Source: Polytrichum commune
Taxonomy: Eukaryota > Streptophyta > Polytrichopsida > Polytrichales > Polytrichaceae
DNA length: 64,000 nt
Direction: 5' to 3'
NCBI GenBank assembly: GCA_950295325.1
Contig: OX485807.1
Span: 36,298,440-36,362,439 of the forward strand
The position numbers and the translations under genes are program-made. Of the stretch, positions 46,021 to 58,068 are shown piece after piece. How positions within the stretch are numbered: the first letter of the stretch is position 1; each line of letters begins with the position of its first letter. The notes below the pieces were generated by a model. That model ran no database searches and was not told the origin of the DNA. It saw only the letters and a program-made list of their open reading frames with translations.

Positions 46021-49000
46021 GCTTACCTAGCACAAATCAAGGTCTTCATTGCTCGACTTGCGTTCCATGGTCCACATTCTTCTCCCATGTTACCATCCAC
46101 CCCAATCCTACATATCTACTTGTGGTTAACTTAACCCACCCCAAGGCTCCTCTTATATTGCACCTTCGAGAGAATTTGTGTAAAGGTCCACATTTGTGGG
46201 GTCCATGTAAAAGTTCCTTCTTACTATTTGCACGGGACCCGTGCCCGAGATTTCGCAAACAACTTTGGGCCGGGGGAAGTGGAGGAAATTCCATGCTTGG
46301 GGAACACTCTCGTATGGTAATGCCCAATCACGTTATTAAGAAACGCATTTTGTCTAGTACACTCCGACAAACACAATATCCAAATGCATCTCTTATTCAC
46401 AAATCTACATACCATCAACATGATTTGGATGGGGATTAGTTTGTCACGATCTTTTAAGTAGACATCCCTCACTTCACGTTGTACCTTTTGTAGGCTTTTG
46501 TGAGTCATAGTGATGTAATAATAGAAGGATAATATACATAAGGGGGATGTTGAATCAACCGTAAAGACGAGTCGTACGGTCATAATATGAAATTTTATAG
46601 TTGTAAGTGGAAATGTAGAGAAAGAGGAAGCATAGTTGATACCTTGTTCCCCTTGATGTGTGCGACGATTTTTTTTATTTTTTATTTTTTATTTTACAGG
46701 TTGTGTGACCACACAATGTGTCTATGTGGCCGTTTTAACGAATTATGGGGTTGATATACCGTAACGATCTCCTATGCATATAGGTTCATGAAACTTCACA
46801 TTGTATTAGGACAAGTTTTAGCTAACCGTTCAAGTGTTGTGCACATGTAACTAAGTTGACCTTGTTATGGAATAAAATGTATTGTACTACAACACTAGTA
46901 AGATTCTAGTTGGGATCAAAGTAAAACTCCATAAATTGATATTGAATGTGTTTGCAAACTTGCATTTTCCTTTTCTTTCATCTATAATTGAAGTGATGCA
47001 TGTTTGATGCTATGCACACAATTGTTGGAATCAACACTAGACAAATTTTCTTACACAAATTTTGTTGCTTTCATTGCTAGGCACGTGTTGTATTCATAAT
47101 AAAACAACCGCACATATAGTTTTGATATAGCTAAGAAGGTTGCCATGGATAGAACATAGAATTATAAAGAATCCATTTTCTTTCAATTTCTTGTTTTACT
47201 CAATGTACCATGCAACCATACACACGAAATGTATGGTTGTAGAGTCAGTTTATGAGAACACCTCATGAAGGGTTGATGCAAGACAATAAATAATGTTTTA
47301 AAAACATGTGCTTCAATGGCGCTGGAAGTGTGTTACTTTGAATTGAGTACATGTAATTGGGCATCTTGGTTTCTATCTAGTACTTTTGTTAGCGGTTGTG
47401 CTCGCTTTTAAAGGAATTAGTACTAGACAATGGCCATTAGGTGGACCCAACAAAGTCCAATGACCATCATCTAACATGTATGATATCCATTGGGCAAGTA
47501 GATTATGCATATCATTTGAAATTTTATGTAGACAATTTGTTGGACTAGATACATATTCTAAGAGAGGTAGAGGTGGATGTGTTCAAATTTGTGATTCATC
47601 CTAAGAAACTTTGGATGGAGGATGTAATTCATTTATGATGGACATTAAGTAAACATATCATACATGCTTACCCTATGGACATATTCAACCATCATTGGCT
47701 AAACATTTCAATTTAGCTCCAAAATCACCAATTTTGGTCAAAATTCTAAAACACTTTGGTAGGTTTAGACTTACTTAATCCTATGAATTGAAGATTCTCA
47801 TTGAAGATGATGGCAATGAGCTCTTTCACATAATCCATGTTTTGAGACACTAACCACTTATTTTGCAAACAAACGACATTATGAATATGGAGTTAAAATT
47901 ATGCTTTCAAACAAGGAAGAAATAATTATTGTATTATTTAGGTCATGGGTCCTTGATGATGCACAAAGGGGTCCAAAGACTCCAAACCCCCTATCTAGTC
48001 CATTGGAGGGGACACTATCAAAGCATGGTCTTCACGAATCCTTGTAGAATCTATAAATCATATATCATAAGATGGATTGAAATATAGGTGTTTAAATTTC
48101 ACATCAAATCCATCAAATCTAAAGTGTTATATGTCCAACTGAGAAAATTAAAGACATGTGGCTCAAAAGAATACAAGGAAATTGAGCATTGTAAAAGGGC
48201 ACTTTATAAATTCATGTCCATTTTTAGAGTTGGAATGCACATTTCATGTGAGATTCATATGTTTTTAGACTGATGTAGAAATCTCACCTACCATAATTCA
48301 AGGCCAAAATAATAATTTAAATAATATCAAAGAACCCTCTACATAATATGATGTGTGGCGGGGAATCAAAACACAACCGCATCATTCATATTATGTTGGA
48401 AATAAAAGCATGGCCATCTCAGTCATATTATGTTGCATAGTAGGTTGCATAGTAACCTACATTTCCATAGTTCGATGGTACTTGGAATGTGTGTAACGGA
48501 TTGTACTAGTGTAGTTTATTTTATCTTTTCATTCTTTCAATAGGGTTTGAATACTCACGTTTTGTCACAATGTGCCCAATGGCAAAGACCAATTTAAGCA
48601 AATAAAATAAATAATGTTGTCATCAACATGAAACATGGTCTTGAGTTCATCTTCAAGGTGGTCCAGTTCAATATGTAATTTTGAAACAAACATCATGCCG
48701 GAAATCAAGGGAGCATGAAGGATGTTGCCTTGGTTTTAGCACATGTTTTCCATGGGATTTGTGTTGATGCTTTGGATCAAAGTCATCCTTGGTAGGGGAC
48801 ATAACTTACTGCCCTCACATAGAAGCCCATGAGAAATGCTATCACGCTTCCCAATGCTTGCGCAAGGCATGTTGGCTATGGCCAGAGCCAAGAGAAAAAA
48901 ATCTTCATGCATACAAGTATACCTCTCTTCCATCAAAAACTTGTTGAATCATCTCAAATCACATGGTCTAGATCCATTTTGGATTTTTGAAATTGATTTT

Positions 49001-49040
49001 GATATCAAATCAATCAAATAAAGTTGTTATGTTGGATGAT

Positions 49041-49042
<2 letters not shown>

Positions 49043-49077
<35 letters not shown>
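49043..49077. repeat. (GA)n microsatellite
   Basis: An uninterrupted AG run of about 35 bp in intergenic DNA. Confidence 0.9.
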
Positions 49078-49079
<2 letters not shown>

Positions 49080-50400
49080 CTTGGTAGATTGTTTTTTTTA
49101 ACTTTCTTGGTTGATCAATTGCAGTTATGTCTTCGTTACCCTGAACAATCCAAAAATGAGACATTTGTGTTGTTGTTGTTGGAGAAACCAACCGCGAAAG
49201 TCATAAACCTCACATATTGTTTTCAAAATGAGGCATTTTTATGAGTGATATTCCAAGAATGAGTGGGTTTGAGAAGTAAGGATTGGCTTCTCATTTTCCA
49301 TTGTTCAAGTTTATGGCTTGGTCATGAAGGATGCACCACACATGTTAGAGCCCTATGCATGATGGGTGAAGTGGGCATTTTAAGTACCAAAAGGGCTCTA
49401 GACATATGAAATTGTAACATTTGTTGAGATATTTACCATTGAGTCCGAGTCATATACCTTATCCATGTCTCATATGAATTTACTAAGAAATAATACTTGG
49501 GCGAGGTCCAAGTGACAAGGCATTGTGTATACCGCATGCAACAAATGTTTTAAAAGAATTTTACCCATGTCATTCCAAATCCTCCAACAATAATTTACAA
49601 TTCAAGCTTGAGAGTGTTGAACAAAATGGTCTCTATGATTATGAGACAATACGCCCATGACAATCTCAAGATATTTCAATCATCTGAACTTCAAAACATG
49701 ACCTACAAAAGATATTTTACCATGAATGGCCTCGTGTCATCACAAAATCCTTCATATTTCAAGCTTGAGAGTGACAAAACAACACTATTGTGACAATCTC
49801 GATGATAATTTCATGAAAATCTCAACCTCGAATCTTAATCTACAAAACACACTTACTTAAAAAAAGTTGTTCATATTGTATTACAAATCCATTCAAGAAA
49901 TTACAATTCATAATTGAAAGATGCCAAATTATAGCTCTTTATGACAACAAAACAACATGCACAATACTTGAGTTCCTCATCCCCCCCCCCCTAAATGTCA
50001 TAGCTTTAATAATGACGGATACAACCTAAAATGGATACAATTAATATGCTAATTCAAGGAAAACCTCAACCTCGATCTTTGATCCACAAACACATTTTTG
50101 TAGAGGTGGCTCTACTAAGTCACCACAAGATTCTCCCTCCAAAAAAAACATTTTAGAATTGAAAGTGCCAAAACATGGTGCTCACCAACAATACTGCCTA
50201 TGACATGACATGCATTCCTCGTTTTTCCCTTCCCATCAACCTTGTACCATAAATTATGATGGGTATGATATCAAATGGGTGCTAGTGCAAGTTAAATGTC
50301 CCTACTAAACTGTCACAAAATCCTCCATAACATTTATATCATGTATTAGTGAGAGTGTGGAAACATATTGCATGTACAATAACACCCGTGTGCCTACTAT

Positions 50401-50426
50401 GCCATGCCATGCCAAGCCATGCATAC
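50401..50426 (+). repeat. GCCATGCC-type short repeat, copy 1
   Basis: GCCATGCCATGCCAAGCCAT occurs here and again, identically, at 51391-51410, where it continues a longer run starting at about 51377. Confidence 0.8.
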
Positions 50427-51376
50427 CTGATTTGTTTTCTTCCATAGACCTCTTAGCATGAATCGTGATGGATGCAACCTCAAATGGATGCAATACGAAT
50501 CCTAACTCGGTCAATGATATAATAATATTAGGGCTTTTAATTTGCATCTACGCGAATGGGAGCCCGTTCTTCCTTACCTTGGTCTTGTGTTACATGGCGT
50601 CATGGTAGGGGTACTTCGTACCTTTTGGGATGTGGGCTCCATTTAGTAACAATTTTGTTTTGTGGGCTCTTGTTGTGGTTGGTCGTGGTGTTCGGGTTCA
50701 TGATGTTGAGCTATTTTTGTATTTAGGACAAGGCGTGTGAGGCATATTATGGCTATTTTATGTACGTGTTCCATGAGCTTTTTGACTTCTCGCGGGGGTA
50801 TTGTGATAGAGCCCCTAGTGATTGCATGTGGATAGCTCCACGGACCAATCCAAATGCTAATTTGATAATTATCAACCTTGATTTATGATCTACAAATACA
50901 TTTTTAAAAATATTTTTTGTATGTCTCTACTACTTAAGTGTAGGGTACGGGTTTGGCTCAAGTAGTTTCCATGTTGTTGAGTGTAGGGAAAGGGCATGAG
51001 TCTAGTGGAATCTCATGTTGTTAAGTGTTGGGGTAAGGGCTTTTCCTCCAAAGGATTCTTTGTTGCTAAGCATAAGGTAAAGGGCCTGCCTCGAGTGGAT
51101 TCCATGGAGGCACGAGGCCAAAGCTTGAGTGTCTTATAAGCTTACAACATGGAATCCACATGAGACATGCCCTCACCTCACCCATTGTGCAAAACACAAA
51201 GGAAAATCCATAGAACATGTCGTTGAGAGGACTTATTATACTGTGAAATCCTCGCGCTGAGAAATTATGCTCCATTGAACCAACCACTCAACCTACAAAA
51301 GAAAACATCATGTAAGTAGTTCTTTACATCATCACAAAAGCCTCTAAAAACATTCCACATTCCATGATTGGAAATG

Positions 51377-51412
51377 GCATGCCATCCCATGCCATGCCAT
51401 GCCAAGCCATCC
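51377..51412 (+). repeat. GCCATGCC-type short repeat, copy 2
   Basis: GCCAT(C/G)CCAT units in tandem, ending with the same 20-bp sequence as the copy at 50401. No function is apparent. Confidence 0.8.
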
Positions 51413-51599
51413 TTGATCCATTTTCCAATAAACCTCACTCATCATCACCATCATGGATGATGCACCAAGAGTGGCTTTACCATGATGGCCCAAGCCGATT
51501 ATTCCATTTTCCAAAAGAGGACAAAAAAACCTCACAAAGGCCAAGAGCCAACTTGAATGAACAAAAACTCTCCAAATGAAATGAAGAGCCACTGCCACA

Positions 51600-52928
51600 C
51601 CATCAACACCCAAACACACAAAGAGAGAGAGAGAGAGAGAGAGAAACACTCACCCCTGACCCTTGTAAGTTAAGCTCAGTTGGAGAGAGAGAGAGAGAGA
51701 GAGAGCCCAAGCCCTAGCCTCGCTCTCTTGCCTTGGCGGCTGTGCTCTCCTCGCCCCACTGCATCCCATCATCCCACCAACTCACAAACTCACAAGCTCT
51801 CCAGTTTGTGGGTCTTACTCTCGGTGTCACACTTTCTTTCTCTCCCATTTTGGGCTTGTGGGTTTTTGTGGGGGTCGGGGGTTTACTACTGGGTCGAGGG
51901 AGTTCGGTGGCCAGCTCGCATTTTCGGTGGTGTGTGCTGGGTGGGATTTAGAGGTTCATAGATTCGTGTGTATTTATATAAGAGTTTTTGCGATTTTTTT
52001 TTTTGGGAGTTTTTTTTTTTTTGGTTTTTTGAGTTTTGAGGGATTTCCGATCAGTTTGGATTCTCCGCGCGGGGGGTTGTGGCGATTGTGGGATTTTTTT
52101 TCCAGTGAGGTGTTCGCGTGGCTTGTTTTTATTTTTTTTCGGTTTTGTTTTCGTACGTGGTTTTGTAATTTTTTTTGTAATTTTTTTATGTTGAGGGGAG
52201 TTTGAGGCGGTGGGGGCGAGAAATTGGGCATTTGGGCGAATGCAGATTGGGTGGAATTTGTTGTGTGGGTGGAAACCGGGCTGCGAATTGGGGGTGAGCT
52301 TAGGTTTGCCAATTTTAAGAGTTTGGGTTTTGTGATTTTTGGGTGTTGTGTGAGAGTGGAAATTGCATGCGTGGGAGGAATTAAGTGCGGGGAGCGCCGT
52401 GCCTAAGACAACGATTGCGGTGGTGGATCGGTGCCTGGCTTTGACGCTCCCTCTTCTTTTTCTTCTTCTTCATCTTTTTACACCACTAAGCTCTACAAGG
52501 TTACCCCTTAGCTTCCCCATCGACTTCTGGGCTTCTTCTTCTTCGCTATCTCAGTGTAAAGCCTTCCACAGGAGGTTAGAGGAATTTTCTGGAGGAGTAG
52601 ATAAATAAATTTGTCCAAAAAATAGATTCTTCCACCGAGTTTAGGTTGCTCACATCGGTGGATGATTAAGGTTGCGCTTGCCTGTTTTGATTCCGCCGTG
52701 GAGACAATGTTGCACTTGAGATGACCCGATTGCATGCAATTAGGTCACATTCCACTTCGATCCTGGGCGAGGAGGAAGTTACGAGGATCTCTTATTCTTG
52801 TGCATTGAGCTGGGCCATTTCTGCAAATAATTTCCTTTCATTCAGATCACTTTGGACGAGCTGAGTTTTCTTCTTCTTCTTCTTCTTCTTCTTCTTCAGC
52901 ATTAGCTCCAGCTTCGAACCCAAACCTA
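51600..52928 (+). promoter_or_regulatory. Probable promoter and long 5' leader of ADNT1
   Basis: Two (GA)n tracts (51621-51645 and 51682-51705) are followed by a CT-rich, relatively GC-rich stretch like a plant 5' untranslated region, then a very T-rich stretch (51970-52200) resembling intron sequence. A (TTC)n run (52867-52898) lies just before the ADNT1 ATG. A leader intron ending near 52850-52900 is plausible but unproven. Open frames here are low-complexity. Confidence 0.45.
52867..52898 (+). repeat. (TTC)n microsatellite in the ADNT1 leader
   Basis: About ten TTC units ending roughly 30 bp before the start codon. A pyrimidine tract here could be part of a leader-intron acceptor or a 5' UTR element. 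Confidence 0.85.
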
Positions 52929-55900
52929 ATGGTTTCGCAGACTGATGCAACCACCTCCAGGTTGAAGAATAAGTATGCGGAGCAGGATCCTTCTCCCGGG
53001 GGACCGCAAGGAATGGGGCAGGGGAACACAGCCTACTGCCAGACCTCCCCACTGTATGTTGACGGCAAAGACGCAGCTGCCACCACTCTAGTCTCCTTGG
53101 CGGAAGAGGCAAGGTTGGCTACTCAAGATGTCAAAGCTCCCACCAGCAATGCAATTCTCACCATCTGCAAGTCCCTCGTGGCAGGGGGTGTCGCGGGGGG
53201 AGTGTAAGTCATCATCATCATCTGCCTCTTCATTCTCCTCTCTTTTCAATATGCTAAAATGGAACTAATTGGGTAGTAGTGCTTCATTCCTTCAAAATCC
53301 TTCAGAACTTTTCCCATCCCCTTCCCACCTCACATTCATGATGGTTCCCGAAGCTTGTGAAAACACATTTAAGATAATTGAGGATCACAAGCTTTGAAGA
53401 TTGATTCTATCTGCATTTTGTGCTATTTAGCATAGATCTATACGTGGATGTAGATGGCCCATCTGCCTCATCCTTCTCCCTTTTTTATTTCCGAAAATGC
53501 AACTAATTAGGTAGTGCTTCTTGCTCTCAGAATCCTCAAGCTCAAGGGGTTTGTTATTTATTCTCTTCCTTCTCCAAGTCCCCCCAACCCCTCAGATTTA
53601 TGATTCCGAGGCTTGTGGAAACACATCTACGATTACTGAGAATCACAACAAGCTTTAAAGATGATGGCTACAGCCCTATATTGGTTCCATCTGCAGTTTG
53701 TGTGAAAACACATCTCCTGTCTCTACAGATACTGAGAATTGCAAGCTTTGAAGACGATGTCTACGAATGAACAATGATCATTTGTGCAAGTTTGTGCTAT
53801 TTAGCATAGATCTTGTCCACCTAGATGTAGATGCTCCTCCCTACACGGTCCGCAAGTTCCAGCATTTTACCTATAGCAGATTTTCGGAGGTTTCGGATTG
53901 AGTTTTTGGAAAGGCATTGATGTGTAGAGTGTTCCGTCAGGTGTGATGAACAGGGCATATATTCAAGAAATTTGCCTTTGTGGAGTTTATGCTGACTGTC
54001 ACGATGATTTCTATGTGGGTCTTGCACCACTTCTCATTTCTTTTGGGTTTGCTACCTGTTACAGGTCTCGCACTGCGGTTGCCCCATTGGAGCGCCTAAA
54101 GATCATCCTACAGGTAGGCATATCTATGCTACACTCATTGGATCTGCTGTTCTGTTAAATTTCTACCTGTACGGGGCTGGAATCATCCACATTTTGAACC
54201 CGGGCAGTGATCCTATTGTCATATGTCTATGACACCAGTTGTTTGTTGTTGTCCCTGTTCCCTTGTTTGGGGAGCAATGACACGTGGCACTTCAGTCTTA
54301 CACTTCAGTCTTGCACATCATTGTCACATAGTTGAGCAAGAAAGTTTATCTGTATGTGTTTCCACAAGCAAAATGGGAAGGAATTGATTTATTGTGACAT
54401 CAATGTTCCAATGTAGGTGCAAAACCCTTTCAATCCAAAGTACAGTGGAACTATCCAGGGGTTGAAATCTATCTGGGGAAGTGAAGGAATACGCGGTTTC
54501 TTCAAGGGCAATGGCACCAACTGTGCACGAATTGTTCCCAATTCTGCAGTGAAGTTCTACAGCTACGAGCAAGCTTCCAGGTTTGTCTTGTCTGTCTGTC
54601 TGATATATGCGTTTGTTTTATCTGTTACTGAGCTGTATTTAAATCTCAAATGGTTAATAGGTCGGAGGATACTGCATGTGCAGATGCACTTGTATCTACT
54701 TTGAGTCCTTGGAAGATTGCACTAGATGCTTGAAACAATTTTGTATTTTGAATTTAGAGTATGTGACTGAAATCTCTGCTGTGTCTTCCTGCAGTGCAAT
54801 TTTATGGGCATATCGGAGGCAAACAGGCCAGGGTGAGGTTGCTACGTTTGTATTTTTGTCTCTTATGTTATGACAAGAGTTTATAGTTGTAATGTCTATT
54901 AGTCCAGTCAGCGTGGATGATAAAAGCAATTCAATATTAGTTAACTTCTGGTAGGTGATTATGTGTGTTGATCAAAGGTTGTAGAATGGGAGGTTGTTTC
55001 ACCAGTTTGTTCTACACTGCTTTTTTCCAGCTTTTTATTCAGTGACCAATCTGTTTCCTACCTTTGTATACCCCTCACTTATAACATTTTGTACACATAT
55101 ATTGGAGTTTGTCAGTGATCTGGTTTGCTTATCTGCATGTATTTGTGGTTTTTTACAGCGGATGCTGAGCTTACTCCTGTTCTGAGATTGGGTGCTGGAG
55201 CATGTGCTGGTATAATTGCGATGTCTGCCACGTATCCAATGGACATGGTGCGAGGGAGGCTGACCGTTCAGGTGAATAATGTTAATCTCTTGTGATAGGA
55301 TAAGTTGAAGATATTTCACGCATGGAGTATAATCTTTGTCCAGTAAATGCTGCAGGTACTCGAGAAGCTGTAGTTTTTCTTACTAATTTAGTCCCTGCAC
55401 CTTTTTTCACAGGTAATAAATTATATATCTTTATATATCCATATATATAAAATCATTATTATTATTATGATAGGGCATTAGTCTGAGAAATTGTCTTGAC
55501 ACTTTACAGGGGAACATATGTGGTCCTAGATCTATATTTTTCTTTTTGACTTTTGATGACAGAGATGTCACTGGTTTGCAAGTCTTATGGTTTCACAATG
55601 TATTTAGTGATGTAAAGCTTGGATGGTTTCTGTACGTCCTTGTTTCTGTTGCAGACAGAGGACTCACCTCACCGTTACCGAGGCATGGTTCATGCTGTCC
55701 GCACAATCATCAAAGAGGAGGGTGCAAGAGCTTTGTACAAGGGATGGCTTCCGTCTGTTATTGGAGTGGTAAAATTCCAGAGACTTTATTGTTTTTCAGA
55801 GAGGAATTTGTTTGAAATGTGGAAGTGGTGGGTGCATGAGATTGTTATTGAATATGAGTTCTAGGAGATGTAGAAGGAACTGTTTAGTCGTTCATCACAA

Positions 55901-58068
55901 TTAACCACAACTATGGTTCTTTCCATTCACACTTGTAGTGTGCGAATTTTTGTTGTGTTGTTGATGGTGGGGTTGTTCTTCCAAATCGCAATCTATCATA
56001 GGTGGAGGCCTTTGACTTGAGAATAAACTAAAGTGATTATTATCCTTGTGGCCTTGGAGCGTATTGTTAAAGTGGTTGCCTCCTCATGGACCTTGGCCTT
56101 GAAGTCCTCTAGTGATGCCACATGAGCTTGAAAAACCACAGTAGGGTGGGCTAACCACGTGGAATAGTGGGAATGATGGAGTAGAGGGTGGTTGTGGTTG
56201 TGGTTGTGGTTAGCATTTATTATGCTCTTTCATTCCAAATAAAACCAACAATGGTAACCACAACCACCACCCCAGCTTGAATCAAGAAGCGAATTTAGGT
56301 AGTGTGAAAGGAACCTTGAGAGTAAATGTTTGTACCAGTGTTGGTCACTCTCTTGTAGGTGGAAGTTATGTTAGATAATGGATGCTGGTAAGACCTGGCT
56401 TACGTCACCCAAAGTCGCCAAGAGCTATTACAGTTCTAGGGTAAATCTGTGTTAATAAAATATAGCAATAATCTGGACACCTATGTTTGAGTGGGATGTG
56501 GTTAGGTGTGGGTCTAAGAACGGACACCAAAATGACACTTGTTTGAAAGAGATTGGACTATGTGCTCAAAATATGCTAACCATTATAGGTCAATAATCAT
56601 CATAATTGGTTGGACCTGATTAATGGGCACAAGATTCTCACGTTGATAATGAATAAGATGTTCATATGAGTTGTGAAATTTATGAGGCAAATGGCTATGG
56701 ACAAAATTTGGATTTGATAATTATCTTGCACCAATTTTGTGTTTCATATCCCATGAGAAGGGGGTTGCAGAGAGAAAGTGTCTGAATAACACATGTCTAC
56801 TTTATGTTATGCTGAATCAAACTGCTACTGCTCGTAACACACGTTGATGATATCTTCTGGGGTTGCAGGTTCCATATGTGGGGCTGAATTTCGCAGTCTA
56901 TGAATCTTTGAAGGACTGGATATTGAAGCACCCACAATGGCGGCCAGATGATGGGGCTGATTTGGCGGTTATGACAAAGTTGGGGTGTGGGGCTGCAGCT
57001 GGAACTGTAGGGCAAACAGTTGCATATCCTCTGGACGTAGTTCGTCGACGATTGCAAATGGTTGGTTGGAAATCAGCCTCACCAATCATAACAGCTGATG
57101 GCCAAGTCAGGGCACCAACACAGTACACAGGGATGGTAGATGCGTTTAGGAAGACCGTACAATATGAAGGTTTTGGGGCACTTTACAAAGGCCTTGTACC
57201 AAATTCTGTGAAGGTGTGCTTCTTGACTTCACCTACATCTTGCATTTTCGTGGTGGTTAAAGTGTAAAATGGGTCTGATATTAGAGTTATCCTTTGATTC
57301 AACTGGACTCTTTCAACAAGAGTTGGTCCCGTGTGATTTTCTATTGGTTATTTTCATACAATATGAATAGTTCTTTCCACTTGTGGTGCATGCTTGGAGG
57401 AAGTGGTTGAATTTGAACAGAGAGCAACCTATTTCAGTTCCATTGAGGGCCAAACTTATCTTAGTACCTTTGGTATGCCAGAATGAGTTTGATCCTCAAT
57501 GAGCCAGTGTAGGATGTTCTTCGTTCAAACCTCCACACAAGCTCCAAGCATGCACCACAAACTTACTAAACATGGAAGGTATTGTATGCAAAACAACCAA
57601 CTTCTAATCAAAAGTCATGTTGACTCAAGAGGATAACTCTATTATCATTAAACAAAAACTTGTAGTATTTCTTTAAAGATCTGTACGATGGTGCATTGGT
57701 TGATATGGCCAAAAGGTCAATGCCAAACGACTGCTCACCTATAACCACTTTATGCACACCTAGAACCACTTAAGAAGACTGCATTTCTTCTCTTTGGAAC
57801 ACATTCACCTTGTTCTCATCCTTGTGGCATTCGATTCGTACAAAATTTTCTTATCGGCTGTTTTTGTTTCCGTAGTTTATTGCACATTGGTCCTTTGTAA
57901 ACTTATCATGCTGCATACCAGTTGTATTCACCTTGTGTTTTATTTTTTCAATCCTTGTTACTAAGAAGGGTGTCATATTTGCAGGTCGTGCCATCGATAG
58001 CCCTCGCGTTTGTGACATATGAGTTGATGAAGGATCTTCTGGGTGTAGAGATTCGAATTTCAGATTAA
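52929..58068 (+). CDS. ADNT1: Mitochondrial adenine nucleotide carrier, ADNT1 type, 8 exons, 393 aa
   Basis: Inner-membrane carrier; Arabidopsis ADNT1 exchanges cytosolic AMP for matrix adenine nucleotides. Exons 52929-53203, 54065-54113, 54417-54580, 54795-54832, 55159-55271, 55655-55768, 56869-57213 and 57985-58068 join in frame (1182 nt). The three carrier signatures are PLERLK (99-104), PMDMVR (202-207) and PLDVVR (305-310). Other conserved segments are FFKGNGTNCARIVPNSAVKF, LYKGWLPSVIGVVPYVGLNF and FGALYKGLVPNSVKVVPS. The C-terminus ends LLGVEIRISD, nearly the ADNT1 end. The N-terminus is about 40 residues longer than in Arabidopsis and is low in conserved motifs. Exon 4 is a 38-nt microexon. 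Introns 6 and 7 hold repeat families A and B. The leader has GA, CT and TTC tracts. Confidence 0.96.
55905..56330. mobile_element. Candidate inverted-repeat element in ADNT1 intron 6
   Basis: The left end has GGTTCTTTCCATTCACACT and later GGTGGGGTTG. The reverse complement of the right end has GGTTCCTTTCACACT and later GGGGTGGTGGTTG in the same order. The ends are imperfect and no target duplication was fixed, so this is tentative. Confidence 0.35.
56465..56800 (+). mobile_element. Repeat family A, near full-length copy in ADNT1 intron 6
   Basis: Collinear with 2232-2562: AATAATCTGGACACCTA, GAACGGACACCAAAATGACA, GATTGGACTATGTGCTC, ATGAGGCAAATGGCTATGG, TGTGTTTCATATCCCATGAG and GTGTCTGAATAACACAT. 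It ends about 65 bp before the exon 7 acceptor. Confidence 0.7.
57285..57660 (+). mobile_element. Repeat family B in ADNT1 intron 7
   Basis: The left end is AGAGTTATCCTTTGATTCAA. The reverse complement of the right end is AGAGTTATCCTCTTGAGTCA, then ACATGACTTTTGATTAGAAG. These are the clearest inverted ends of the family. ATT flanks both sides, a possible 3-bp target duplication. Confidence 0.75.

Larger units (their letters stand above)
43061..51600. other. Long gene-free region between TypA and ADNT1
   Basis: No gene can be supported on either strand. It contains a flanked palindromic element (44055-44530), an inverted family A fragment (about 45870-46020), poly-T/A and poly-C runs (about 46665-46697 and 49981-49991), a (GA)n tract (49043-49077) and two copies of a GCCATGCC-rich motif. 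I recognise no transposase or retroelement polymerase motif. Confidence 0.45.

Noticed and set aside
51680-52205. Arg/Glu and Phe/Gly-rich frames upstream of ADNT1
   Set aside because: They arise from the (GA)n tract and T-rich leader sequence; composition is low-complexity with no homology pattern.
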